64,000 nt of DNA from the NCBI RefSeq assembly GCF_000499845.2, contig NW_027174117.1, positions 81,126 through 145,125 of the forward strand, given 5' to 3'. How positions within the stretch are numbered: the first letter of the stretch is position 1; each line of letters begins with the position of its first letter. Both the position numbers and the translations under genes were made by a program. This document shows positions 10,512 through 22,188 of the stretch, in pieces. This stretch comes from Phaseolus vulgaris. Its lineage: Eukaryota; Streptophyta; Magnoliopsida; Fabales; Fabaceae. Under the pieces are notes generated by a model. The model was not told the DNA's origin and did not search any database. It saw nothing but the letters and a program-made list of their open reading frames with translations.

Positions 10512-11685
10512 TGATCCGATCGGTCATCGGTAGTCGATGACGTCAGCAGCAGAGAACCACGTGGATCACTTGCGAGGTGACACGCGGACCAGGTGACACG
10601 TAGATCGGGGTGAACGTGATCGGTTGTCACTAACCAAATGACCACCGACAGATCAGGCGGCAGCGAAGTCAGGGGATAGATCACCCAAAACGGAGATCGG
10701 GGGTCAGTAATCAAATGGCCACCAACAGACCAGTTCCCAAATGAACGCCTGGGGGCAGAACGCGGGAAGCAATATAGCACCGATCAGTCATCGGGTGCAT
10801 GGTCATCGGGGTCTCGTGTTACACGTAGTTAAACTGGGACTGAGGTTCGCAGCGAGAGCGTTACGCATGGACCTCGCATGAGCACATCTCAGGGAATCGT
10901 GCACGAGAGTGGCCTGAGGGAACTAGTAAACCAGTCAGTGATTGGTGATTCCCTCAACCCGTTACGTGCGCGATAGCGTGAAGGGTAAGCCGTCTACGCA
11001 GAGAGCAACGCTTGGTGAGTGTGCCTAGACGAGCCACACCTGGCGTTCTCCTGAGAGTATGCGATTTACCCAGATGGAAGAGATATGCTAAGTTACTCTG
11101 CAAGGGAATAACTTAGTACACAAAGAGAAGCGCTAGAGCCCTTCAAGTAGTGACACGTGTAGGGTCAGATGTGAGTCGCATGCCTCCACGTGTCATCATC
11201 TGAGAAGGGTGCGGTCCAGATAAAGGTGCACTCCGTACCGTTAAAGGTACAGACAAGCGCAGCCAAGCGCAGAGACGCGCGGACACGCACAGACACCCAC
11301 ACTCTACTGATTCTGGAGGTACATTGTCTCAGAAAAGCATAATAGGGTTCTGACACATGCCAGAGGGGCATAACAGAATTATGTTAGGCCCAGATACAGA
11401 GAGAGACATAAAATAGGATCAGGGAGAGATTGAGGGGATACGAGAAAAAAGAGAGCAAGAGTTTTTCACACACACTACTAGTTTTTCTCATTTGGTGGTT
11501 CTGTGGTCTAACTCGATCGTCGGAGTGCAAACGGCCGCTAGAGGCGCCGTCTGTGTGTTTTGCAGGTCACGTTTGGAGATCCAAGAGAAGGTTCTGAGGG
11601 TGATTTTGCAGAGAACACAGTCGCGTAGACGGGACAGAGAGTGCTACAAAGCGATTCCTCCACGTTCAAGTTGTCGGCAGGACCA
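10512..11685 (+). repeat. A1 3' LTR
   Basis: It starts TGATCC directly after CTGGGGGCTTG and ends GGACCA, one change from the expected GGATCA. At 1,174 bp it has the same layout as the 5' LTR, with about 21 substitutions and one 1-bp indel by eye. Confidence 0.9.
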
Positions 11686-11690
11686 GGCCT
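11686..11690. repeat. Target-site duplication GGCCT of A1, right copy
   Basis: It matches 2354-2358 and marks the end of A1. Confidence 0.9.
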
Positions 11691-11807
11691 TATCTTTATT
11701 TTATGTCATCTTTTAATTTTGAGAAGACTAGAAGGAAGAACTTCAAATGTGAGGGTGGATGTCCTCTTCCTCCATTAATAAAAGCCTCCTTTATTTGATT
11801 CTCATCA
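11691..11807. mobile_element. Solo-LTR-like insertion in copia gag, right part
   Basis: The remaining 117 bp of the insertion that starts at 1429 end CATCA, followed by the AAAGA duplication. No ORF is present. It contains a T-rich stretch and an AATAAAAG at about 11778, which could be the poly(A) region of an LTR. Confidence 0.65.
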
Positions 11808-13284
11808 AAAGAGGTACTCTAAACCCAATGATTCGAATTCTTCCAATTACATGTGTTTTGGATGTGGTAAATCAGGTCATATAAAGGTTGATTGTCCAAA
11901 CAATCAAAACAAGGAAAAATCAGCAAGTAAGAAGAGTGAAAGAAGCAAAGGCAAAAGAGCATACATCTCATGGGAAGAAAATGATGTATCCTCATCTAGT
12001 AATTCTTCAACCGAAAGTGAGGAAGCAAATCTGTGCTTTATGGTGAATGATGAAGAATCTAATTCTGATTCAAAAAACAACAGGAAAAACCAGTGGTACC
12101 TGGACAGTGGCTGCTCAAAGCACATGACTGGTGATGTGACCTAGTTCATAAATCTGAAACTCAAAGCTGAAGGGCATGTCACATATGGGGACAACAATAG
12201 AGGAAAAATTCTTGGAAGAGGAGATGTTGGTACTAAAGACTCAACCACTATTGAGAATGTACTGTATGTTGAAGGGCTAAAACATAGTCTTCTAAGCATT
12301 AGCCAGCTGTGTGACAAGGGATACAAGGTCAATTTCGAAGCCAACACTTGTACAATTTGAAATGAAATTTTTGGTAAGGTGTTGTTCACTGGAAAAAGGG
12401 TAAACAACATCTATCTCTTAGATATTATAAAGAGCTGTTTTGAAAATGAGTGTTTGTTATCTAAAAGTGATGAGTCATGGCTGTGGCATAGGAGGCTAGC
12501 TCATATTCACACAAATCACTTGAATAAGCTAAAGTCTAAGGAACTTGTTTCTGGTTTACCAAACATAAAATTTCAAAATAACAGATTGTGTGATGCTTGT
12601 GTAAAGGGTAACCAGATTAGAACTACCTTTAAATCAAAAGATATGGTTTCTACAAATAAAGCTTTGGATATTTTGCATATGGACTTGTTTGGACCATCTA
12701 GGACTGCTAGCTTAGCTGGAAGTTACTATGCTTTGGTGATTGTTGATGACTTTTCAAGATATACATGGACCATGTTTCTTGCTTATAAAAATGATGCATA
12801 TAAAGCCTTTAAGAAACTTGCTAAGGTTTTGCATAATGAAAATAAAAATAGGATAAAACAGATTCGTAGTGATCATAGGGGAGAATTTCAAAATGCAAAG
12901 TTTGATAGATATTGTGAAAAACATGGAATCACACATAGTTATTCTGCTCCTAGGACACCCCAACAAAATGGTGTTGTTGAAAGAAAGAATAGGTCATTAG
13001 AGGAGTTAGCTAGGACTATGCTAAATGAATCTAGTTTACCTAAATACTTTTGGGTTGATGCAGTATACACTGCTTCTTATGTGCTTAACAGAACTTTGAT
13101 TAGACCAATTCTTAAGAAAACTCCCTATGAATTGTATAAAGGTAGGAAGCCTAGCATTAGTCATCTTAGGGTTTTTGGCTGCAAATGTTTTGTTCTAAAT
13201 AATGGTAAAGACAATCTGGGGAAATTTGATCCTAAATCTGATGAAGGAATACATATTGGTTATGCTATAAATGGTCATGCTTAT
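11808..13284 (+). pseudogene. Ty1/copia gag-protease-integrase fragment (copia piece 2 of 3)
   Basis: The first five bases are the right copy of the AAAGA duplication. The frame then runs through a canonical CCHC zinc knuckle (CFGCGKSGHIKVDCP at 11854-11898), the copia protease motif WYLDSGCSKHM (about 12092-12126), the GAG-pre-integrase HRRLAH motif (about 12487), and the integrase core with its catalytic aspartates, ending in PQQNGVVERKNR (about 12958-12993). It breaks off near the end of integrase, where an LTR starts at 13285. Two in-frame stops interrupt it, TAG at 12142-12144 and TGA at 12358-12360. It is dead, and on the whole less GC-rich than the surrounding Tat elements. The lineage is not assigned; Sire/Maximus or Tork are possible. 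Confidence 0.85.
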
Positions 13285-13959
13285 TGTACCGTCCTGGTAG
13301 TCGAAAGTGATGACGTGGCAGCGAGCTATTATGTAGGCGTGTTGAGCAGGGCCCATGGCTGGCAGAAGGGAAGGAAGTCAGGGGGCTCGTGTGGTCGCCA
13401 ATTATTAAGTTGGCGTGCTCCGGGCTCGTGTTGAGATAAAGTCGCCGGATGCGAACCCAGACGACCTAGTGGTTAGAAATCGTCGAAACAAGGACATCGC
13501 CGAAGACAAAGTCAGATGGTCATTTCCTAACTAGCCAGAGTATGCGATTTACCCAGATGAGAGAAATATCCTAAGTTACTCCGCAAGGGCGTAACTTAGG
13601 CACAAAAAGAGAAGCGCTAGAGCCCTTCCAGTAAGTGACACGTGTGTGGTTAGATGTGAGTTGCAGGCCTCCACGTGTCATCATCTGAGAGGGGTGTGGT
13701 CCAGACAAAAGTGCACTCCGTACCACTAAGGGTACAGACAGGCGCAACCAAGCGCAGAGACGCGCAGACATGCACAGACTTTCACGCTCTCACTACTGAT
13801 TCTACAGGTACACTGTCTCTGAAAAGCATAACAGGGTTCTGACACATGCCAGAAAAGCATAACAGAATTCTGTTATGCCCAGAAACAGAGAGAGAGACAT
13901 AAAAGGGGGAATCAGGGAGAGATGGAGGGAGATACGAAAAACAGAGAGCAAGAGTTTTT
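13285..13959 (+). repeat. Mosaic LTR 'C', left part (U3 and start of R)
   Basis: It starts TGTACC within copia integrase. The first 250 bp or so resemble the U3 of B and D (TGATGACGTGGCAGC, GTAGGCGTGTTGA, CATCGCCGAAG). From about 13540 (AGTATGCGATTTACCC) onward it follows the A/F LTR type. Element B interrupts it at 13960; the rest is at 26164-26381. The joined length is about 893 bp. There is no internal region, so it is a solo LTR or recombination product. Confidence 0.8.
13955..13959. repeat. Target-site duplication TTTTT of B, left copy
   Basis: TTTTT here and at 26159-26163 brackets element B. The C LTR sequence runs on correctly across the two sides. Confidence 0.85.
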
Positions 13960-14732
13960 TGTACCGCCCTGGTGGTCGGGTATGATGACGTGGCATCCTG
14001 CTATAGTGTAGGCGTGTTGACAAGGCGCCAGGTTGGCAGATAGGAAGGAAGTCGGGAGGCACGTGTAGTCGCCAGTTGTTAAGTTGGCGTGTTCCGATCG
14101 CCAGGTTAAAGATCAAGTCGCCAGATGTAGATTCAGGCGACCTAGGCATTGGAGATCGCCAGAGCAAGCACATCGCCGAAGATGAAGGAGAAGCAGCAGG
14201 TTATGAAGGCGGCCGGCTAGACCACAGGGAAGGTGTATGAAAACCCCTAACTCGCCAGTTCTAGTAGAGATCGCACTCCTAAGTTAGCTATGCACTGGGC
14301 AGTACCATGCATAAGTAACTTAGCCAAAATGAGAGTAGAAGCAGCGCCAAGTCAGGGAGCCTCCAGATGATGGCACGTGTACAGTTGGATACGAGCCACG
14401 TGTCCAAGTCTGTAACTGCCAGGAGAGAGAAAGCCACCAGGTATATAAGAGCTCTTAACAAACATTCTGAGGTACGCACGTTCAGTTCATACACTTTACG
14501 CTTGCGAGTGATAGAGCTGATTGTGAGAGAGGATTTGCACGGTTCTTGTTCTTAGTATTTGGTGATACCGTCATTGACTTGAGCGTCAGAGTGCGATCGG
14601 CCGCAGCGGCGCCGTATTGTTTCTTTGCAGGTTCTTGAAGTAGATCCCGGAAAGGAGCGGAAGTGAGAAGCGGTGCACACGTCGATCCTTTGACGAGGCA
14701 TTCTCCAGCGTTCCGGTCAACAGGCAGGATCA
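13960..14732 (+). repeat. B 5' LTR
   Basis: The 773-bp LTR starts TGTACC and ends GGATCA. TGATGACGTGG lies within the first 35 bp, and ACACGTG/CCACGTG motifs near 14375-14400. A clear TATA box is followed by an R/U5 with GATCGGCCGCAGCGGCGCCG. Confidence 0.92.
14442..14449 (+). promoter_or_regulatory. TATA box in B 5' LTR
   Basis: TATATAAG lies in the LTR about 290 bp from its 3' end. The same box is in the B 3' LTR (25868-25875), in D (27706-27713) and in both E LTRs (minus strand, 31352-31359 and 42611-42618). It predicts the RNA start about 25-35 bp downstream. Confidence 0.7.
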
Positions 14733-14735
14733 TCA

Positions 14736-14753
14736 GGCGCCCACCGTGGGGCC
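14736..14753 (+). other. B primer-binding site
   Basis: GGCGCCCACCGTGGGGCC starts three bases after the LTR and is the same primer type as in A1 and F. Confidence 0.75.
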
Positions 14754-15135
14754 GTGTAAAACTTGCTCCCATCCACAACGTGGGTTCTTGGAGGTTTACG
14801 AAGTTTTCTGCGTGGTTGTGCGCTGGTGCAACCATCGTTCACGGTTTTTCTGAATTTCGTTCGGTGAGTTTGCGTTTTGTACCGTTTGTCTGGCTTTCGA
14901 TCGGTGGAGTGAGGTCTTCTGTTGCTTGCGCGCAATCTGTTTGGTGGAAGTTCGAGTTCTTTCGCTTGTTTGGTTGTCCGCGGGAAAACGGTGGTTTTTG
15001 GTGAAGTTGTGGTTTTCTTCGAAGGTTTACGGTGTTCTTGAGTTCTTGCGCAGTTCTTGAGTTTTCTCCGATTGATCGCTGATTCGATCGTGGTTGAACT
15101 GTTGTTTGCTGTATTCTTGTGGTTCGCTGAAGTTA

Positions 15136-18100
15136 ATGAGAAAAATGAGAAGCAATCGTTCCAGTCCCGTGGCGCCTGTCGCTGCTGAAGGCGACGCCGC
15201 CATGACCATGGCGCAGATGGCAGAAATGATGCGTTCGTTGCAGGCAACTGTGGAAGCCTCGCGCGTAGAGCAGGCGAGGATACATGAGGACCTGGTCGCC
15301 TCTCGCGCCAGGAACGAGGAGCTCAGCAAGGTAACTGAGGAGCTGCGTCGAGCTCTTCAGGAGCAGCAAGGACGTTCTTCTGCTGAAGAGGTGGCGCCGT
15401 CGACGCCACCTCGTGTTTTCCCAATGCCTTTTGTTCAGGCGATTACCGACACGCCTATTCCCACGAGCGTGGTTCCGGTTAAGGCTGTCTTTACCGGCGT
15501 GGAGGATCCAGAGGCTCACCTGACCACGTTCCACACGCAGATGATGCTGTCGGGAGGATCAGACGCCGTCTACTGCAAGATGTTCGTGAGTACGCTCCAG
15601 GGAACGGCGATGGAGTGGTTTGTGAGCCTGCCTAACGGCCACATAACCAATTTTCAACAGTTCTCGAAAATCTTTGTCGAGCAGTACATTGTGAATAAGG
15701 CACCGCCCAGGGTGTCCTATGATCTGTTTGATATAAGGCAGTACCATGGGGAGTCCCTCAGAGACTACCTCAATCGCTTCGGAGCGCAGATGGTCAGATC
15801 GCCGGCCAAGGATGAAGAAATGCTGGTCTATGCCTTCAAGAAGGGCGTGCAGCCAGGGCCATTCTGCGAGGCCTTGATCAGGGCTCATCCAGCGACGTTT
15901 GCTGAAGTCAGGCGACTTGCGGTGGCCCACATCGCCGACGAGAGTGAAGTCGCCGAGAAGAGAGGCAGCGTGGCTCCCGCCAGGCCACGCGCCCAGACCA
16001 GGATCCAGCCGCAGAGGGTGCTGGAAACGGCGGCGGCGGCCAGAAAAGACCAGAGGACTCGCCATCCTTACGACAGGAGAAACAAGGGAAGAAGCCAAGC
16101 GCGCCAGCAACCAGCACGCCGGGAGTATAATCGCCCGCCTAAGCACAAATTTGTCATGGGATTAGCGGACCTGATCGCTATCCCTAACATATCTGCTAGG
16201 TTGAAGGCGCCCGAGAAGGTGGGCGACAAGGTGCTGGGGTCAAAGCCGGACGCCTGGTGCGAGTTCCACCAATGTTTTGGCCACACCTTGGACTCGTGTT
16301 TGTCTTTGGGGTATCAGCTCGACGATCTGGTTAAGAGCGGGTTCCTAAATGACTATCTGCTGGATAGAAGGACGGGGGAGCGTCGAGTTCCAAGCCAGCA
16401 GGTGGAGAAGCCCAGCAACACGAGATGCCTATCCACGGGGAGATCCACACCATTGCAGGGGGTTTCTCAGGTGGTGGATGCACCGCATCGCAGAGGAAAA
16501 AGTATGCGCGATCGGTGATGACAGTGGACATGTTTGAAGATCACTCGCCGGAAGTGGACATTACGTTCACCAAGCACGATCTTCGGGACGTTGTGCCTCA
16601 TGACAACGATCCCATAGTCATTTCGTTGGTCACAGCAGGGAGGAAGGTCCACAGAGTTCTGGTGGACCAAGGAAGCTCGGCAGACGTGATGTTCTGGCCG
16701 ACTTTCACGCAGCTGGAATTGCCCCTTGACCAGCTAAGGCCCTATGGAGGGTGCTTATATGGGTTCGCTGGTGACCAGGTGGAGGTCAGGGGGTACATTG
16801 AGCTGAGAACCACGTTTACAGATGAGGCTGGGTCGAGGGCGGAGAAAATCAAGTACCTCATCGTAAACGCCCCTTCAGCATATAACATCCTGTTGGGAAG
16901 GCCCACTCTTAACAGGATAGGCGCCATTCCGTCGACTCGGCACATGAAGGTGAAGTTGCCGTCCATGGAAGGGGTGGTGATCACGATCAAGTCTGATAAG
17001 AAAGAAGCGAAAAGGTGCTATGAGAATAGCCTGAAAAACAAAAGATTAGTGAGTTATGTAACAACCACCCCACCTCCCGGTGTGAAGCCCAGACCGCCGG
17101 TAACAGAGGAGGCCGCCGGAAGGGATGTAGAGATGGTAGACGCTGAGCTGGGAGAGAGGAATGCAGGCCTGGAGGAGGAAGAGGCGCGGAATCGCCCCGA
17201 GGAAGCAAGGGAACAGGGAATCGCCAGGGCGGTGATCGCCAGAGAATCCAGGCCCAAACCTGTTGAGCAGTGGCTCGAGAAGGAGATCGGAGGGAAAATC
17301 TTCAAGCTCGGAAGATCTCTGGAGTTCGATCTCCAGGACCAGATCGCCAAGGTGATTGAGCAGCATCTGGACGCGTTTGCTTGGTCCGCTTCGGACATGC
17401 GCGGGATCGATCCCGACTTCTTGTGCCATCATCTAGCGATGGACAACATGGTGAGACCGGTGCGACAAAGGAGAAGAAAATTCAATGAGGAGAGGAGGCA
17501 GGCGATCAGGGACGAAACACAGAAACTCCTCGCTGCAGGCCACATCAGGGAAGTCCAGTACCCTGAATGGTTGGCAAATGTCGTACTGGTGAAGAAGAGT
17601 AACGGGAAATGGCGCATGTGCGTCGATTTCACCGATCTGAACAAAGCTTGCCCAAAGGATTCGTATCCTTTACCAAGCATTGATGCCCTGGTTGATAGTG
17701 CTGCAGGGTGCAAGCTGCTGAGTTTCCTGGATGCCTTCTCGGGCTATAATCAGATCAAGATGCATCCCATGGATGAAGAAAAAACAGCCTTCATGACGGA
17801 GAGGTCGTGCTACTGCTATAAGGTGATGCCGTTTGGGCTGAAGAACGCGGGGGCCACGTACCAGAGGTTGATGGATCGAGTACTTGCACCAATGCTGGGA
17901 AGGAACGTGCAAGCCTACGTCGATGACATGGTCGTGACCTCGCAGGAGAAAAGCAAGCACGTTGCAGACTTGGAAGAATTGTTCACGACGATCGCCAAGT
18001 TCAAGTTAAAGCTCAACCCGGAGAAATGCATTTTCGGCGTGGAGGCTGGAAAGTTTTTGGGTTTTCTCTTGACTGAAAGGGGGATAGAAGCTAACCCAGA

Positions 18101-20573
18101 CAAGAGTGTCGCCATCTTGGCGATGAGAAGCCCGGCTACGGTGAAAGAAGTCCAGCAGCTAACAGGTCGGATGGCAGCCCTATCTCGCTTCGTGTCAGCT
18201 AGCGGAGAAAAGGGGCATCCCTATTTTCAATGTCTGCGGCGCAATAACAAGTTCGTTTGGACGAAAGAGTGCGAGGAGGCTTTCGTCAAACTAAAAGAGT
18301 ATCTGGCGAGCCCGCCGGTTCTGTGCAAACCGCTGGCGGGAATCCCTCTCAGGTTGTATTTCGCTGTGACTGAGAGGGCGGTGAGTGCGGTGCTCGCCCA
18401 GGATCAAGATCAGGCTCAGAAGCCTATTTATTTTGTGAGCAAAGTATTGCAGGGCCCAGAAACGAGATATCAGGCCCTGGAGAAGGCTGCGCTGGCTGTG
18501 GTGTTTTCGGCGAGGAGGTTGCGCCACTACTTCCACAGTTTCACAATACTGGTGATGACTGACCTGCCCATCCAGAAGGTCTTGAAGAAACCCGACGTTG
18601 CGGGAAGGATGGTGAAGTGGGCAGTGGAGTTGTCAGAGTTTGATATTAAATATGAGCCGCGAGGCCCGATCAAGGGGCAAATCTTTGCAGATTTTGTGGT
18701 TGAACTCTCATCAGAGGCGGCGCGGGTGGAAGGAGACGATTTCCGTTGGGTACTCTCGGTGGATGGATCGTCGAACCAGCAGGGTAGCGGTGCAGGAGTC
18801 ATATTAGAAGGGCCCAACGGCGTGCTGATTGAACAATCTTTAAGGTTCGCCTTCAAAGCCAGCAACAATCAAGCAGAGTATGAGGCGCTGATCGCCGGGA
18901 TTTTGCTGGCCAAGGAAATGGGAGCTAGGGTGTTGATGGCAAAGAGTGACTCGCTGCTAGTCACGGGGCAAGTAACAGGCGAGTTCCAGGCTAAAGATCC
19001 ACAAATGGCGGCTTACTTGGCGTATGTGCAGGAATTAAAGAGTTCCTTTGCCTCTTTTGAAGTAGTACATGTGCCCAGAGAGCAGAATGCCCGAGCTGAC
19101 TTGCTTGCTAAGCTCGCCAGCTCAGGCAAGGGGGGTAGGCAGAGGACGGTGATTCAAGAAACTCTGAAGACGCCGAGGGCATTTGTAGCAGATCACCTGG
19201 TCCTTCAGATAAGCAGGTCGACGAAGAGAGCAGCGAGAAGCCATAAGTCTTTGACGCAAGAAACTCTGAGGTTGCCGAGAGTTAGAGCATGCCGAGGAGA
19301 GAAGGTGGACGTGATGCAGGTCTGCGCCGCCCATGAGCCAGACACTTGGATAACGCAATACAAACGGTGCCTGGCAGATGGCCTCCTCCCGTTCGATCCG
19401 ACGGAAGCTAAGAAGGTAAAGAAAAATTCCAGCAAGTATACGTTGATTGATGGCGATCTGTACAGGTTTGGGTTCACTCACCCGCTCCTAGAATGTATAC
19501 ACGGCGAGAAGTGCACGAGAATTATGGCAGAGCTCCACGAAGGTATATGCGGGAGCCACGTCGGGGGTCGAGCTCTGGCCGCGAGGACTCTCCGTGCAGG
19601 CTACTACTGGCCATCCATGAGAGAAGATTGCAAGAAATATGCACAATGCTGTAAACAATGCGAGCAGCACGCCGATTGGCATAAGGCACCTCCCGAGGAG
19701 TTGAAGTCGATCTATAGCCCTTGGCCGTTTCATACTTGGGGAATCGACATCTTGGGACCTTTCCCGCTGGCGATCAGGCAAATGAAGTACTTGGTGGTGG
19801 CGATTGAGTATTTCACCAAGTGGATTGAAGCAGAACCAGTGGCCCAGATCACCGCACACAAGATCGAAGGTTTTGTATGGAAGAACATCGTGTGCCGGTT
19901 TGGAGTGCCTAAGCGCCTGGTGTCAGATAATGGGGCGCAGTTTGCAAGCCTCCTGTTGAAGAAGCTTTGCGAAGGGGTGGGAATTCAACAAGTGTTTGCA
20001 TCCGTCGAGCACCCTCAAACGAATGGCCAGGTGGAGTCAGCGAATCGGGTGTTGTTGAGGGGTTTGAAGAGAAGGCTTGAGAAAGCCAAGGGAAGTTGGG
20101 CTGAGGAGGTGCCCCGTATAGTCTGGGCGTACCACACCACCGAGCAGTCAGGAACCCACGAGACCCCGTTCAGCTTGGTCTATGGGTGTGATGCCATGAT
20201 TCCAGTGGAGATCCAGGAGAGCTCGCCGAGATTCCAGAACTTCGTAGAGGAAGATTCGAATGAAGAGAGAAGGCTGAACCTGGATCTGCTGGATGAGGTC
20301 AGGGAAGAGGCGAGGTTGAAGGCTGAGGCCGTGAAGAGAAGGGTTGAACGAAGATACAACTCGAAGGTGATGCCAAGGCAGTTTAGAGAGGGCGACTTGG
20401 TGATGAGGAAGGCCCACCAGTACGAGATGGAGAATAAATTGTCACCCAAGTGGACTGGACCGTTCAGAATAACCGAGGCGCTCGAGAACGGGGCCTACCG
20501 CTTAGAGACGCTGGAAGGAGGGGCGATCCCTCGCACCTGGAACGCCACACACCTGAAGTTGTACTATAGTTAA
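15136..20573 (+). pseudogene. gag-pol: B gag-pol polyprotein with one frameshift
   Basis: I place the start at 15136 (MRKMRSNRS), conserved with D and E; the upstream in-frame extension lacks an ATG. Gag has the EDPEAHLTTFHTQ core and a CX2HX4HX4C knuckle near 16258-16300. A 1-nt loss in the run at about 16371-16378 shifts the frame, so gag stops at 16518 and pol continues in the other frame. Pol holds protease (DQGSSAD near 16666), RT (FSGYNQIKMHP near 17740; YVDD at 17916-17927), the RT-linked RNase H, the extra aRNase H (VDGSSNQQGSGAG near 18760), the integrase HHCC and DDE domains, and a C-terminal KWTGPFRI domain. Every pol domain is otherwise open. The doubled RNase H is the mark of the Tat lineage. 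Confidence 0.9.
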
Positions 20574-20637
20574 GAGCTTTGTAAGTAAAGACAAACACAA
20601 TGTTATATTACAATGTCTCTATTAAAACAGTTTGAAC

Positions 20638-20683
20638 GGGGCACTCTTTTTTCCCTAAGGAGGGTTTTTAATGAGGCCACCCA
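20638..20683 (+). promoter_or_regulatory. Conserved post-pol motif (B)
   Basis: Same block as in A1, E and F, about 65 bp after the pol stop. Here the last part reads AATGAGGCCACCCAAT. Confidence 0.6.
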
Positions 20684-20823
20684 ATAAAAGAAGAGTTTTC
20701 GAAGTATAAGGTGTTTTCAGATTGCATGTGTGCTATTTTCAAAAGTTTTGAAGAAAGACCTTGTCATTTGTACATGATTTAAGGCAAGAAAAGATATATC
20801 GCGTGCTTTCTAAAAAGTTTTAA

Positions 20824-21570
20824 GTCCTCATCGTTTTTCGGCGATTGGAGGCACCAGTTAAGTTTTAAGTCCTCATCGTTTTTCAGCGATTGGAGGCACC
20901 AGTTAAGTTTTCAAAGTCCTCATCGTCTTTCGGCGATCGGAGGCACCAGATGAAAGACCTCAACGCTCTCGCGCGTCCTGAGGCAAGTAAAAGACCTTCT
21001 CGCCGTCGAGCGAGTGCAGGCGAGAAAGAGTAAAAAGTCCTCCATGTTTCTGGGGGCGAGAAGATGGAACCCCTGGGGCAATGTAGAGGCAAGTTAAATA
21101 CCTCCTCGCCGACGAGCGAGTGCAGGCGAGAGAAAGAAAAGGTCCTCAGTGCATCCAGGGGGGAGGAGATGTACACCCTGGGCAAGTTGAGGCACCAGAT
21201 AAAGTCCTTATCGCCGTTGTGCGAGCTAAGGCCAGTTAAAGACCTCCTCGCCGCCGAGCGAGTGCAGGCGAGAGAAAGAAAAGGTCCTCAGTGCATCCAG
21301 GGGGGAGGAGATGTACACCCTGGGCAAGTTGAGGCACCAGATAAAGTCCTTATCGCCGTTGTGCGAGCTAAGGCCAGTTAAAGACCTCCTCGCCGCCGAG
21401 CGAGTGCAGGCGAGAGAAAGAAAAGGTCCTCAGTGCATCCAGGGGGGAGGAGATGTACACCCTGGGCAAGTTGAGGCACCAGATAAAGTCCTTCTCGCCG
21501 TTGAGCGAGTTCAGGCGAGTTAAAAGACCTTCTCACTTACATGCGAGTTGAGGCACCAGATAAAATCCTT
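20824..21570 (+). repeat. Minisatellite cluster between pol and the antisense gene of B
   Basis: Two kinds of tandem repeat follow each other. At 20824-20960 there are about three copies of a 45-47-bp unit (GTCCTCATCG...GGCGATTGGAGGCACC). From about 21098 there are about three copies of a 142-bp unit (CCTCCTCGCCG...GAGCGAGTGCAGGCGAG...CAGTGCATCCAGG...GTGCGAGCTAAGG). Frames through the array look open only because the copies are alike; I do not call genes. E carries a rearranged version of the same cluster. The stretch 21571-22188 holds nothing I recognise. Confidence 0.8.
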
Positions 21571-22188
21571 CTCGTCTCGAACGAGTTCAGGTATGGCGCA
21601 GAGGGTGGGAGAAGTATGGAAGGTGGCTAAGGTAGGTTCGAAGAGAACGCCTAGTCAGCCGGTCTTTGTTCTGAAGTCCAGGAGGGTAAAGAGAGAACCC
21701 CAAAGGGCGTCTCTGCTCCCAGATAAAGAAACAATTGCCAAAGCATGAGGCTAGGAAAGGCTGATGTTACCAAGAGTTCTTGGCGATCGGGAAAAGTTCA
21801 AACACGGCGAGAAGGTTGAAAGACTTGTTTGATAAAGCAGGTCGAGTGAGACGTTGTTTGAGCCAATAATTGAGTTACAGTTCGTTGCTTGAAGGGTATT
21901 CTTGCAATAAGGTTAGTTGCCTCAAGAGTACAAGTTGTTTAAAAGTAATTATTGCTTAAGTTTGAATTGGCTCGAGGCAGTTACGTCAAAAGTCGCGTTT
22001 GCAAAATCACTAAGTTAAATCCGACAAAGTTAAACATGCAAAGAAGGTTAAAGCGCTTAAAAGGAGTCAGGGGAGAGAATATCCAAGCTTTGTGATTGAA
22101 ATGAGTATCTGTTAAGAATACATAGGCGCGAGTTTATTACAAGATATATACAAGGGAAATCATAAAGTAGCAGATGAGGTGGAGTTGA

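Larger units (their letters stand above)
2359..11685 (+). mobile_element. Tat-lineage Ty3/gypsy element A1 (RT-deleted, complete ends)
   Basis: The element runs LTR, primer-binding site, gag-protease, a remnant of aRNase H plus integrase, a conserved post-pol motif, an antisense gene, a purine tract (ACTGGGGGCTTG) and the second LTR, and is flanked by GGCCT on both sides. It is 9.3 kb, against 11.9 kb for its relative F. The main loss is about 1.7 kb that removes reverse transcriptase, its RNase H and half of the aRNase H. By eye the two LTRs differ at about 21 of 1,173 sites (roughly 1.8 percent), making it the oldest complete insertion in the window. It is nested in the solo-LTR-like insertion, which is nested in copia gag. 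Confidence 0.9.

Noticed and set aside
21064..21523. ORFs of 70-105 codons through the B minisatellite
   Set aside because: The open frame comes from repetition of one unit, and no homologue is seen in E, where the repeats are rearranged.
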